Assembly (NCBI GenBank): GCA_006218065.1
Contig: VBWE01000006.1
Location: 17,043-81,042, forward strand
DNA length: 64,000 nt
From: Bacteroidota bacterium
Lineage (GTDB): Bacteria; Bacteroidota; Bacteroidia; Palsa-965
Reading direction: 5' to 3'
Position numbers and translations under genes: made by a program. Every line of letters starts with the position of its first letter. Within the stretch, counting starts at the first letter, position 1. This document shows positions 41,230 to 49,257 of the stretch, piece after piece. The notes below the pieces were generated by a model, which worked only from the letters and a program-made list of their open reading frames with translations, was not told where the DNA came from and did not search any database.

Positions 41230-42021
41230 TTACACATACCCGAGTTTTTTCAACAGGTTCCCATACGTACGCATGATGAGTGCGTGATCTTCGTCGTTGA
41301 AATACTGCCGCCAGTTCCCGGATTTTCCTTCGCGGAAAAATTGTTTTTCACTTTTGTCCATGAATGCGCTGCCGTGTTTTTTCTCCTGGTCCTGCAGCGC
41401 GCTGAAATCACAACGCGTTATAATTTCCGCAGCGGGTATTGATAAGGTTATTCCGCAGAAAGCAGCGACCTCGCGGATAATTTCTTCCGGCTTTTCCAGT
41501 AAATCTTCGTAGCGCAGGAAAAGCAATCGTTCCGGGTTTTTTTCAGCGAAGTCAAGTGCATGTTCCACGTGTTCTTTCCAGGAACCGAAATCGTGCAGCG
41601 TATCCGCTTTCGCGATAAAACCCGGGAAACTGCCGGTCCAGGCCTTCAGCGCAACCTGGTAATGGTAATAGGAAACGAGTACGTCCCGGTAATCGCGCAC
41701 GATGTAAATCGTTTTCGGATAATCGTTGTACCAGGCATGATGCGCTTTGACGAACCGCGGGCGGGCCAGCGCATTCACCGCATCACGCGCCGAATACACA
41801 TCGGGAACGATGCTGTCGATATTCCGGAAATTCCATTTTCCCTCCGGGCGCAGCATATTCGCCAGCAAAAAACGCATCCAGGTATTTCCCGATTTCGGGA
41901 ACGAAACGATGAACGTATCATCCGGGTAAACGCGGTCGATCACCAGCCGGAATGCGGCTTCGTCAAACAAGCCGAGCTTGACCAGCAGGGCGCGGAAATA
42001 TTGTTTCGGTGTTCGCGGCAT
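41230..42021 (-). CDS. Sulfotransferase, Sulfotransfer_1 family
   Basis: 263 residues. All three family signatures are present: FIVSFPKSGNTWMRFLLAN (5'-phosphosulfate loop), TIYIVRDYRDVLVSYYHY (3'-phosphate) and FFREGKSGNWRQYFND (C-terminal PAPS clamp, usual RKGxxGDWKNxFT). The likely catalytic base is a His in KAHHAWYNDY. It should transfer sulfate from PAPS to a hydroxyl group of a lipid, sugar or small molecule. It belongs to a different family from its two neighbours, so three or four sulfotransferase types are clustered here. Confidence 0.9.
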   Translation of the reverse strand: MPRTPKQYFRALLVKLGLFDEAAFRLVIDRVYPDDTFIVSFPKSGNTWMRFLLANMLRPEGKWNFRNIDSIVPDVYSARDAVNALARPRFVKAHHAWYNDYPKTIYIVRDYRDVLVSYYHYQVALKAWTGSFPGFIAKADTLHDFGSWKEHVEHALDFAEKNPERLLFLRYEDLLEKPEEIIREVAAFCGITLSIPAAEIITRCDFSALQDQEKKHGSAFMDKSEKQFFREGKSGNWRQYFNDEDHALIMRTYGNLLKKLGYV

Positions 42022-42038
42022 TTAGGAAACAAAAATGC

Positions 42039-42128
42039 AAAAGGCAATTTGCAAAGAGCAAAATAGGAAAAAACGGGGCTCAGTTTCCAAAATGACTATT
42101 TGCATTTGCCCTTTGCGAATTGCCTTTT
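42039..42128. repeat. Inverted repeat at a divergent promoter region
   Basis: Arms 42039-42066 (aaaaggcaatttgcaaagagcaaaatag) and 42096-42128 are complementary apart from two substitutions and a few extra bases (tgc region) in the right arm. It lies between the divergent sulfotransferase and glycosyltransferase-like genes, unlike most elements here. Confidence 0.65.
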
Positions 42129-42173
42129 GATCAAACCGCCTTGCGGAAAATAACGTACTTTGCATTTCCGAAA

Positions 42174-43121
42174 ATGCTCCGCATTGCCCACATCATTAGT
42201 CCCGTAAACGCTGCCGCCGGCACTGAACTTGCGCGCGTGCAGCCCGTTACCTTCGAAACGATGCGCCGGGCGAAAGCGGCTGCAGTGGATGTCGCCGAAG
42301 TCGGTTTGTTCACTGCGCAGCTCCCGGAAGACCGCCCGGCTGTTCCGGAAGGATTCGTTCCCACGCCCGATCTTGCGCGCGCGCTTCCGGATGTGCTTCC
42401 CGCATCCAAACGCCGCCTGCCTTTGCTGGCCGATGTTTTACAGCGCCTGTACGAAGCCACGGATGCGGACATTCTGATATACACCAATGCGGATATCGCG
42501 CTGATGCCGGGTTTTTACCGCATGGTGGCGCAGTATGCCGCGAAAGGATACGATGCGTTCGCGATCAACCGCCGGCGGATTTCGTCACGTTTTAATTCGG
42601 TTGCCCAACTCGACGGGATGTATGCCGAAGCCGGTGAAATGCATCCCGGTTATGATACGCTCGTGTTTCACCGCGCACTCTTCGAAAAATTCCAGCTCGG
42701 GAATGTCGCAGTCGGTTTGCCCTGCGTGGACATGGCATTCCTGCACAACCTCATCGCCTTCTCCAAAAATTTTCGCCTCTTCACCGGCAAGCACCTTACG
42801 TTTCACATCGGCATGGAACTGGTGAAAACCTGGGGAAACAGCGCCGAGTCGGATTTCAACAAAACCGAAGCGCTCGCCGTAGTGAAAAAATTATACCCGC
42901 ATTATAATATCGCCAATTTCCCCGGCGCGAACCTCCCGTTTTTCAGCCGGCATTATAAGTGGCTGATGAACCCGAATTTCCATTACCCCACCATGCTTCG
43001 TCTCGACCGCGCACAAAGCAGCGTTCCCCGCCGCCCGCGAACCAAACAGCCGAAAGAAGAAAACAAAGAGCCGCGTTTTGAAAAACTGGTGAAGAAAATT
43101 GATTTCGGGGATGAGTACTGA
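42174..43121 (+). CDS. Glycosyltransferase-like protein (GT-A type), unclassified
   Basis: 315 residues from the ATG at 42174 (the frame is open to 42120, but that part lies in the repeat). MLRIAHIISPVN starts a Rossmann-like fold; ADILIYTNADIALMPGFYRM is typical of the GT-A nucleotide-sugar/metal segment, with NAD replacing a DxD motif. Later KGYDAFAINRRRISS and HIGMELVKTWGNSAESDFNK resemble substrate-binding loops. The C-terminus is Lys/Arg/Glu-rich (RRPRTKQPKEENKEPRFEKL). It probably takes part in assembly of the surface glycan. The stop TGA lies at the edge of a family II palindrome. Confidence 0.75.
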   Translation: MLRIAHIISPVNAAAGTELARVQPVTFETMRRAKAAAVDVAEVGLFTAQLPEDRPAVPEGFVPTPDLARALPDVLPASKRRLPLLADVLQRLYEATDADILIYTNADIALMPGFYRMVAQYAAKGYDAFAINRRRISSRFNSVAQLDGMYAEAGEMHPGYDTLVFHRALFEKFQLGNVAVGLPCVDMAFLHNLIAFSKNFRLFTGKHLTFHIGMELVKTWGNSAESDFNKTEALAVVKKLYPHYNIANFPGANLPFFSRHYKWLMNPNFHYPTMLRLDRAQSSVPRRPRTKQPKEENKEPRFEKLVKKIDFGDEY

Positions 43122-43131
43122 CCACACCTTT

Positions 43132-43269
43132 GGCCTCACCTCTTTCCTCTCCCAAGGAGAGGATGGTTTTACACCTTAAGCTGACGTTTCTTTTTTGTTT
43201 CTCAAAAAGTAACGTCAGCTGGCGAAGCGCAACACCATCCTCTCCTTGGGAGAGGAAAGAGGTGAGGCC
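43132..43269. repeat. Long inverted repeat, family II copy 1
   Basis: Perfect 35-bp arms (43132-43166 and 43235-43269) with perfect inner arms agctgacgtt (43179-43188) and 43211-43220. It fills the gap between convergent genes and begins 10 nt after a TACTGA gene end. Copy 2 at 45567-45690 has the same layout. Confidence 0.92.
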
Positions 43270-43276
43270 GGACCAC

Positions 43277-44035
43277 CTACCGCTGCCTCGGCTGCAGCAA
43301 TCCCATTTCAAACCCGAGTTTGCAGATCCGCCGGATAATTCCGCGGACTTTTCCCGGTAGTTTGGATACGAAAGCGTGGCGCATTTCAATCTGCTGCAGG
43401 CGAAGAAGGGAATGTACGTTCATGCAGATTTCGCGGCGGCGTTTTTCGAAATGCGGGTGAATAACGTCGGCGATAATAATATAACGCGGCTTATCCGTAT
43501 TGTTCCAGGCGCTGTGGTAATGCGCGTCGCAGAAAAGCAGCCACTTGCCTTCTTCCCAGCCGCGTTTTTCGCCGTTCACTTCCAGCCCGCAGGCCGGGAA
43601 AGGCTCGGGAATACTGATGCCGAGATGGCAGCGGAACATGGCGTTCGAGTCGCCGTAATGCGGGGCGATATTCGTTTGCGGGTCGAGCCAGCTGACCGAT
43701 GCGGAAAGCAGTCCCGGGATTTTTTTCAGGTAAGCTTCCACTTCCGGGGCGGCATCGCAGGATTCGTTCACCCGTTTTCCCCAGAAATAAAACGTCGTGA
43801 TTTTCCACCCGCCCGGTTTCGACGGAAGCGTGCGGAGAAAATACGGCTGCAGGTTGTCGCCGAGCTGGTTCAGGTATTTTTCGAGTGCGATTTTGAAAGG
43901 ACCGAATTCCGCTTCTGACTGCTTCACCCAATCGTAGTCGGCGGGATTAAAGTACGCGGGATATTTGCCCTTGTAAACGCCGCCCATGTAGCTGTACCAG
44001 GGTTTTTCGTCGAGATAATCTTTTTCGCTGCTCAT
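43277..44035 (-). CDS. Aspartyl/asparaginyl beta-hydroxylase-like Fe(II)/2-oxoglutarate enzyme
   Basis: 252 residues. SVSWLDPQTNIAPHYGDSNA and MFRCHLGISIPEP contain the APHxG ... RxHLG signature of the AspH-type family, followed by EEGKWLLFCDAHYHSAWNN with the second histidine and the 2-oxoglutarate site (NNTDKPRYIII). The N-terminal ~110 residues (YKGKYPAYFNPADYDWVKQS) and a basic C-terminal helix extend the domain. It hydroxylates an aspartyl, asparaginyl or similar substrate; related enzymes also work on carrier-bound amino acids. The start overlaps the upstream GNAT stop (ATGA), so they are co-translated. Confidence 0.85.
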   Translation of the reverse strand: MSSEKDYLDEKPWYSYMGGVYKGKYPAYFNPADYDWVKQSEAEFGPFKIALEKYLNQLGDNLQPYFLRTLPSKPGGWKITTFYFWGKRVNESCDAAPEVEAYLKKIPGLLSASVSWLDPQTNIAPHYGDSNAMFRCHLGISIPEPFPACGLEVNGEKRGWEEGKWLLFCDAHYHSAWNNTDKPRYIIIADVIHPHFEKRRREICMNVHSLLRLQQIEMRHAFVSKLPGKVRGIIRRICKLGFEMGLLQPRQR

Positions 44036-44694
44036 ACTTCAGAGGACTTGAATGTTAGTACTAAGTTCTTTTTCTGCGCGGTGGAAAGATTGTCGTATAT
44101 ATTAATAATGTTCCGGTTCCAGGGCAGGTCCGGATCATCAATATTACAAATAAATTGCGGGTCTGTTTTCCGCAAAAGCGTTTCCCGCAGCTTCGCGGTT
44201 TTGGCTTCGTAATGATCCTGCGTCAGCACATAAAGCTGGTTGTAGTTTTCGTCGTGCTCATCCACGATCCGGTAACCGAGCTGCCGGTTGAAAGCGATGG
44301 CTTTGGTATTGTCGCGGAGCACGCGGATGAATGTTTTTTCAAGCCCGAGGATGAACGAAATATCGGTGAGCAGGAACGAGGCCGACAGCGGGATGGTGGT
44401 ATTCCAGTATTCCTGTTCCCAGATGAAAATGCCGCCGTTCCGGGTTTCTTTTTTCTCCCAGTGGATATCCGCGCCGCTGATCAGCCCGATTTTAACGCCT
44501 TCGTGCACGATGATGAAATAATTGTTGCGGACGGTATTGATACCGGCAAACCATTTTTCCTGCATCTCCGGGCTGATCTCTTCGCGGTATTCCATATGCC
44601 GGCGCACATGCTCGGAATTGCGTTTCAGCCTGACCAGTTCGATATCCTCGTGCCGGAGGCGGATCAGCTCGATGCCGTAACCGCGAATAATCAT
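44032..44694 (-). CDS. GNAT-family N-acetyltransferase
   Basis: 220 residues. A GNAT fold of the ribosomal-protein/sugar-acetylating type: IELIRLRHEDIELVRLKRNS at the N-terminus, IIVHEGVKIGLISGADIHWE and the acetyl-CoA region TTIPLSASFLLTDISFILGL followed by KAIAFNRQLGYRIVDE, which resembles the C-terminal N-x-A-x-x-x-Y-x-x-x-G-F motif. It probably N-acetylates an amino sugar of the surface polymer. The C-terminal ~60 residues extend beyond the domain. Four-base overlap with the hydroxylase gene. Confidence 0.85.
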   Translation of the reverse strand: MIIRGYGIELIRLRHEDIELVRLKRNSEHVRRHMEYREEISPEMQEKWFAGINTVRNNYFIIVHEGVKIGLISGADIHWEKKETRNGGIFIWEQEYWNTTIPLSASFLLTDISFILGLEKTFIRVLRDNTKAIAFNRQLGYRIVDEHDENYNQLYVLTQDHYEAKTAKLRETLLRKTDPQFICNIDDPDLPWNRNIINIYDNLSTAQKKNLVLTFKSSEV

Positions 44695-44740
44695 GCAGCC
44701 AAGTTAACGAATCGCGTGCATCTTTTTCGATCTTTGTTAC

Positions 44741-45562
44741 ATGGGCGTTTTCTTCCTGCAGCTCCGGCTGAAAATAAAATCGATCCTGCTCAGGCTTCTC
44801 TATTTTAAGAACGAGCAGGTGCTTTTGCGCGGAGAACTGAAGAATACGCCGGATAAAATCCCGGTCATTTTTTTTACGGTACACAAGGCGGGTTCTTCAC
44901 TGCTTTCCGACCGGCTCACGAAACTGTTCAGCCGCAGCGGCTACGTCACCGCCGATCTCAGCAGCTTTTTCGCCAAGACGAATCCTGCGCAGCGGAAAAA
45001 GTTCTTCGCCGACCTGAGGTGGAAAGAGAAAGTCTTCTCACAGCGCGGCGTATACTACTGCGTTTTCCGGTATCCGTTCGACGTTCCTTTTTTCGATAAG
45101 CATAAAATCATCCTCGTGCTTCGCGACCCGCGTGATATTCTTGTGTCACATTATTTTTCCACACGCTTCAGCCATCCTACGCAGAACATGGATTTCTTCA
45201 GCCTGAAAGAAAAAGCGAACAGTATGACCATTGATGAGTACGTGCTTTTTATCGCTGACGATTTCCGGCAGCGTTACGAAAAATACCTCGGGATGATCGG
45301 CAAAGAGAACGTGCTTTTCCTGCGTTACGAAGACATGATCACCGCGCCGGTTGATTTTGAAGAACGCATCCGCACATTCCTCGGCATGCCCGTCGAAAAA
45401 GGCGAACTGGTCAGGGAAGAAGATTTCCAGCTGGAACAGGAAAATCCACAGGCGCATAAACGCTACGTACAATCCGGCGACCATATCCGCAAACTGAAAC
45501 CGGAAACGATCGAAAAACTGAACGGAATCTTTGGAAAAGTGCTGGTTCCGCTGGGGTACTGA
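44741..45562 (+). CDS. Sulfotransferase-like protein
   Basis: 273 residues. The PAPS loop is FFTVHKAGSSLLSDRLTKLF (HKAGSS instead of PKSGTT), and the 3'-phosphate motif is ILVLRDPRDILVSHYFSTRF. FLRYEDMITAPVDFEERIRT completes the family pattern. The N-terminal ~35 residues are basic and hydrophobic (LRLKIKSILLRLLYF), which may attach it to the membrane. It is the fourth sulfotransferase in 6.2 kb and faces the opposite way from the others. A GATCTTTG box, one change from consensus, lies near 44729-44736. Confidence 0.85.
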   Translation: MGVFFLQLRLKIKSILLRLLYFKNEQVLLRGELKNTPDKIPVIFFTVHKAGSSLLSDRLTKLFSRSGYVTADLSSFFAKTNPAQRKKFFADLRWKEKVFSQRGVYYCVFRYPFDVPFFDKHKIILVLRDPRDILVSHYFSTRFSHPTQNMDFFSLKEKANSMTIDEYVLFIADDFRQRYEKYLGMIGKENVLFLRYEDMITAPVDFEERIRTFLGMPVEKGELVREEDFQLEQENPQAHKRYVQSGDHIRKLKPETIEKLNGIFGKVLVPLGY

Positions 45563-45566
45563 CTAC

Positions 45567-45690
45567 ACCTCTTTCCTCTCCGAAGGAGAGGATGCCGGTT
45601 CAAAACGAAGCTGACGTTTCTTTTTGAGAAACAAAAAGAAACGTCAGCTTAAAGTGTAAAACCATCCTCTCCTTCGGAGAGGAAAGAGGT
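45567..45690. repeat. Long inverted repeat, family II copy 2
   Basis: Perfect 28-bp outer arms (45567-45594 and 45663-45690) and a perfect 19-bp inner stem (45608-45626 and 45632-45650, loop agaaa). Starts 4 nt after TACTGA, the end of the sulfotransferase gene, as in copy 1. Core ctccgaaggag/ctccttcggag here versus ctcccaaggag/ctccttgggag in copy 1: both arms changed together. Confidence 0.92.
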
Positions 45691-45707
45691 GAGGCCGGAC
45701 CACCAAC

Positions 45708-46625
45708 TCAAATCTTCTTCTTGATCGAATACGAAGGCCGCTGGTTCTGGAGCTGGAAAAGCTTGTACATATATTGCCCCACAATGCCCATGCAAAGCAT
45801 CAGGATGCTGGCCGAGAAAAGCGTAGCCACGATCTGCGCGGTAAACCCGTCAACGGTGATCTGGTGCGCAAACTTCCGGTAAATGAAAATGATGCCGAGT
45901 GAAAAAGTAAAGATCGATCCCAGGAGCCCGAGCAGGATCATGAGGCGCAGCGGGACAACGGAATGGTTGACAATAATATTGACGTACATCGCAGCGAGTT
46001 TCCGGAAACTGTAGCCCGATTTTCCTTCTTTGCGCGGATGATGCTCCACATCCACCGAAGCGAAGTAGCCGGTGTACCAGTGAATAATTTCATCCACAAA
46101 AACCCAGTTCTGATGACGGTGCTTTTCCATCTGCTCGATGATGGATTTACGGATCAGCCGGAAAGAACTGCCCTCGCCGCGGTTATCCTGTGCGAGTTTC
46201 GACGTGTTCCGCAGGAAATAACTTCCCGCAACCCGCAAAGCGCCGTGCCTGCGGTGTTTGGGAATTCCGTACACCACGTCGGCATCGGTCTCTTCGAACT
46301 TCGCGATCAGTTTCGGAATCTCCGAAGGCGGATGCTGCATATCGTCGTCCATCGTTATAACGAGATCGCCTTTCGCAAAACTGAATCCGCAGAGCAGCGC
46401 ATTGTGCTGTCCGAAATTCTGGCTTAGCCTGACACCGCTGATCCTGGCAGGATGCTTTGCTTTCAGTTTTTCGATCTCCGCCCAGCTGCCGTCGCGGCTT
46501 CCGTCATCCACAAAAATAACTTCGTACTCCGCCTTTCCTTCCAGTTCATGCATAATGCCGGAAAAAAGAGGATCCAGCATCGGTGCGCTGTTGTAAACGG
46601 GTATGACGATAGAAAGTTTGTGCAT
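45708..46625 (-). CDS. Family 2 glycosyltransferase with two C-terminal helices (GtrB/DPM-like)
   Basis: 305 residues. GT2 motifs: SIVIPVYNSAPMLDPLFSGI, VIFVDDGSRDGSW (DDG) and DDDMQHPPSEIPKLI (DxD metal site); GEGSSFRLIRKSIIEQM is the acceptor loop. Two long hydrophobic helices follow (VPLRLMILLGLLGSIFTFSL and AQIVATLFSASILMLCMGIV). This architecture transfers a sugar from a nucleotide donor to undecaprenyl phosphate at the inner membrane. It fits a surface-polysaccharide locus. Transcribed toward the family II palindrome. Confidence 0.92.
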   Translation of the reverse strand: MHKLSIVIPVYNSAPMLDPLFSGIMHELEGKAEYEVIFVDDGSRDGSWAEIEKLKAKHPARISGVRLSQNFGQHNALLCGFSFAKGDLVITMDDDMQHPPSEIPKLIAKFEETDADVVYGIPKHRRHGALRVAGSYFLRNTSKLAQDNRGEGSSFRLIRKSIIEQMEKHRHQNWVFVDEIIHWYTGYFASVDVEHHPRKEGKSGYSFRKLAAMYVNIIVNHSVVPLRLMILLGLLGSIFTFSLGIIFIYRKFAHQITVDGFTAQIVATLFSASILMLCMGIVGQYMYKLFQLQNQRPSYSIKKKI

Positions 46626-46730
46626 TGCTTGTGCGAATATAGTAAGCCGTTTGCGTCTTCGCCGTAAAGTTTTTTACAATTGCTCTGCGAATGCTCTGTG
46701 TCTCCGCTTCCCTGCGGCAAAGATTCCGGG

Positions 46731-47489
46731 CTATCCTTCCAGCAAAAATCCTCCGTCCAGTGTCAGGTTCACACCCGTAATCCAGCGCGAAGCATCCGAA
46801 AGAAAGAAAATCGCCGCGTTGGCCACATCCTCCGGAAGGCCCGGCCCGAGCGGGTAACGGCTCACGTGCTTATCCATTTCTTCTTTCGACATGTCCTTTT
46901 CGGCCTGTTCGTACATCGGCGTTTGCACCATGCCCGGCGAAAGGCAGTTGCAGCGTATGCCCTGCGGGTAAAGTTCCAGCGCCACCACTTTTACGAAAGT
47001 TTCGAGCGCCGCTTTGCTGCTGCCGTACATGGCTCCGCCTTTGTGCGGATGCTGCCCGGAAATGGAAGACAGAAAAACCAGCGAAGCGTTTTTGCTGATC
47101 TTTTTGTTTTTTACCAGCGCACCCGTCATCAGCACCGGCGCCTCGAAATTGATGTTCAGCGTTTCGTCTATTTTTTTCTGATCGAGAAAACGGATCGGGT
47201 AGGGGTGAACCACTCCCGCGCAATGTACCAGCCCGTCGATGGCCGGGGCCTGTGCAACCAGTGCGTTGCGTCCTTCTTCGGTTAGCAGGTTGGAACTGAT
47301 AAGCTGGTGATTGTCGCCTTCGAGCATGCCCAGCGTTTCCTGCAGCTTTTCCTGGTTTCGTCCGTGCAGCACCAGCCGCGCTCCCATTTTCGAAGCGCTG
47401 ATGGCCACCTGCCGCCCGATTCCCGACGAAGCGCCGGTAACGAGAATGATCCGTTTATCGAGGTGAAAAGGTGTTTGCATAATCTGCAT
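46731..47489 (-). CDS. SDR-family NAD(P)-dependent oxidoreductase
   Basis: 252 residues. Classical SDR: VTGASSGIG (17-25) for cofactor, Ser/Tyr/Lys catalytic residues in LVFLSSISGQHPHKG and MYGSSKAALETF, and NINFEAPVLM. The C-terminus GLPEDVANAAIFFLSDASRW is typical for ketoreductases. Such enzymes often accompany FabH-like/ACP genes in O-antigen clusters; here those lie about 5 kb away, so the link is only suggestive. A nearby start at the ATG three codons in is also possible. Confidence 0.9.
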   Translation of the reverse strand: MQIMQTPFHLDKRIILVTGASSGIGRQVAISASKMGARLVLHGRNQEKLQETLGMLEGDNHQLISSNLLTEEGRNALVAQAPAIDGLVHCAGVVHPYPIRFLDQKKIDETLNINFEAPVLMTGALVKNKKISKNASLVFLSSISGQHPHKGGAMYGSSKAALETFVKVVALELYPQGIRCNCLSPGMVQTPMYEQAEKDMSKEEMDKHVSRYPLGPGLPEDVANAAIFFLSDASRWITGVNLTLDGGFLLEG

Positions 47490-47561
47490 GACAGGTTCAG
47501 AAGGTGAAAATTAGAAAATCCCGGCTTCCGTTTCACACGTCCCTGTTTTTTTACGAGAAAC

Positions 47562-49004
47562 CTAGTTTGTTTCCTTCAGTTCTTTTGCCTTTTTAAGTAC
47601 CCATGCTTTTACAATCATCTCGCCTTTCGATTCAACGTCTTCTATCCATTGTGCAAGATCAATTCTTGCCGTACCCGATTTGATTTTGGCCAGGAGTATG
47701 CTGCTGTCGACGAATGAACGCCATATTTTTTTCTGAAAAACGGATAGTTTGGAATTGTTGCGCAGAAATTTATTGAAACTGTTGCAGGTATTCATCACCT
47801 GGTTCAGGTCGCCCTTCTCGTAATATATTTTAATGAGCATCGCTTTGATATTCATGTTAATCAGCAGGGGCGGATTGCTCACCTGGTTGAGATAGGTAAG
47901 CGCTTCTTTGTGCTTTTTTTCAACTTCCGCAATGGAACCTTTGCAGTAATTAATAATATTTTCCCTGTTTTCTTTCCGCAGGAATGACTCGTTCGCGGAA
48001 ATGTATTTTTTAGCCCATTCGATTTCACTGTTTTTCAGGGCAACGATAATCATATTGATAAAATGGGCGTCTTCCATAAATCCATTCTCCAGGTGCAAGC
48101 CCAGTTCCTGGTACTTTTGAAGTATGCTGAACGTGTCCTTCACATAATTCCTGGAACCTTTCGCGTTATTTGAATAGCAATACACCAGCAGCAGGTCAAA
48201 GCCGGTCAGTATTTCATGCCGGGCCAGTATCCGGGTTGTTTGATTCAGCAGCATATCCTTTAAATCCCCGTAAGCCGCATCATCATTCCGGGTAGCCACC
48301 CGCTGAAATAATTTTAAATAGGAAAACACCCCGGGGGGATTTTCCATGCTTTCGAAAAACTGCAACAATTTATCGGTATTGGCCAAACCGGAATCGGGAT
48401 ATTCCATGGTATATTGAAGTATGGTCATGCGGGTTAATATCCGCATGGCTTCGTACGCATAGAACTCTGTAAGCTGGTTCAGTGTATTTTCAAACAAATT
48501 AGCCCCGACCAGTTTTTCTTTCTTGCTGTCGTTCAGCTTCCACAATTCATCGCTGTTTTCGGCCGAAACAAGAAACCGGTTGAGAAAAAACCATTTGTCC
48601 TGGACTGGATCTTGCCCGGGCGCCAGCATTTTTTTACTGCGTATTTCAAAAAGTACATCCAGGTTACGCGTGTTCAGTTCATGCAATAAAAAAGGATCGG
48701 AAGAAAATCCCTGCTTCTTCATATTTTCAAACGCGAGAAACTGTTCTGCCAGTTCGAGTGTATCCGAAAGAAGCCCGCGGATCTTGACGTCATCGAATTT
48801 GTTCTTTCCGAAAAGCGACTGAAACAGTTTTTTCTTCCCGAGATTTTTTGAATTGAACGAAGGATGATCCTTAGCCATGATCGAAAAAAAGGAAATGATC
48901 GTTTTGTTTTTATTGTGATAGGGTGAGCTTACAAAATCAGCAAGCAGCCGCATCTCCTTTGTGCTGAATGTGCGCAATACATCGGCCAGTTTCGAATTGT
49001 GCAT
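47562..49004 (-). CDS. Large helical protein of unknown function, TPR-like
   Basis: 480 residues without signal peptide. Sequence is strongly helical, Lys/Asn/Leu-rich, with TPR-like pairing in the C-terminal half (GSIAEVEKKHKEALTYLNQV; AMLIKIYYEKGDLNQVMNTC). N-terminal segment LRTFSTKEMRLLADFVSSPY is a distinctive motif of a Bacteroidota-specific family I recognise only as unnamed. More A/T-rich than its neighbours and isolated in its own orientation. It could be a protein-protein scaffold; no enzyme motif is seen. A TATTTTTG box lies 17 nt upstream. Confidence 0.82.
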   Translation of the reverse strand: MHNSKLADVLRTFSTKEMRLLADFVSSPYHNKNKTIISFFSIMAKDHPSFNSKNLGKKKLFQSLFGKNKFDDVKIRGLLSDTLELAEQFLAFENMKKQGFSSDPFLLHELNTRNLDVLFEIRSKKMLAPGQDPVQDKWFFLNRFLVSAENSDELWKLNDSKKEKLVGANLFENTLNQLTEFYAYEAMRILTRMTILQYTMEYPDSGLANTDKLLQFFESMENPPGVFSYLKLFQRVATRNDDAAYGDLKDMLLNQTTRILARHEILTGFDLLLVYCYSNNAKGSRNYVKDTFSILQKYQELGLHLENGFMEDAHFINMIIVALKNSEIEWAKKYISANESFLRKENRENIINYCKGSIAEVEKKHKEALTYLNQVSNPPLLINMNIKAMLIKIYYEKGDLNQVMNTCNSFNKFLRNNSKLSVFQKKIWRSFVDSSILLAKIKSGTARIDLAQWIEDVESKGEMIVKAWVLKKAKELKETN

Positions 49005-49020
49005 AAGCTCTTCTTACGGT

Positions 49021-49028
49021 CAAAAATA
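49021..49028 (-). promoter_or_regulatory. -7 box of the helical-protein gene
   Basis: Minus strand TATTTTTG, 16 nt upstream of the ATG at 49004. No clear -33 element. Confidence 0.45.
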
Positions 49029-49257
49029 GTCTTTAGCTGCAAGCTTACCGAATGAACTGGCTTGTTTTTACCCCACAAATTCAAAAAACAACACTGGTAT
49101 AATTTATTCTGTTTCAGTCAATTATATAGTTTTTATACAAAAAAAGACACAAAACAGGTACACAAATGCAGAATCTATTCCGGCAAACTACGGAACATAA
49201 TGCTTCACCTTTGCGTCTAAGGCAATGGCAATCAAAACAAACCTAAAACACATGACC

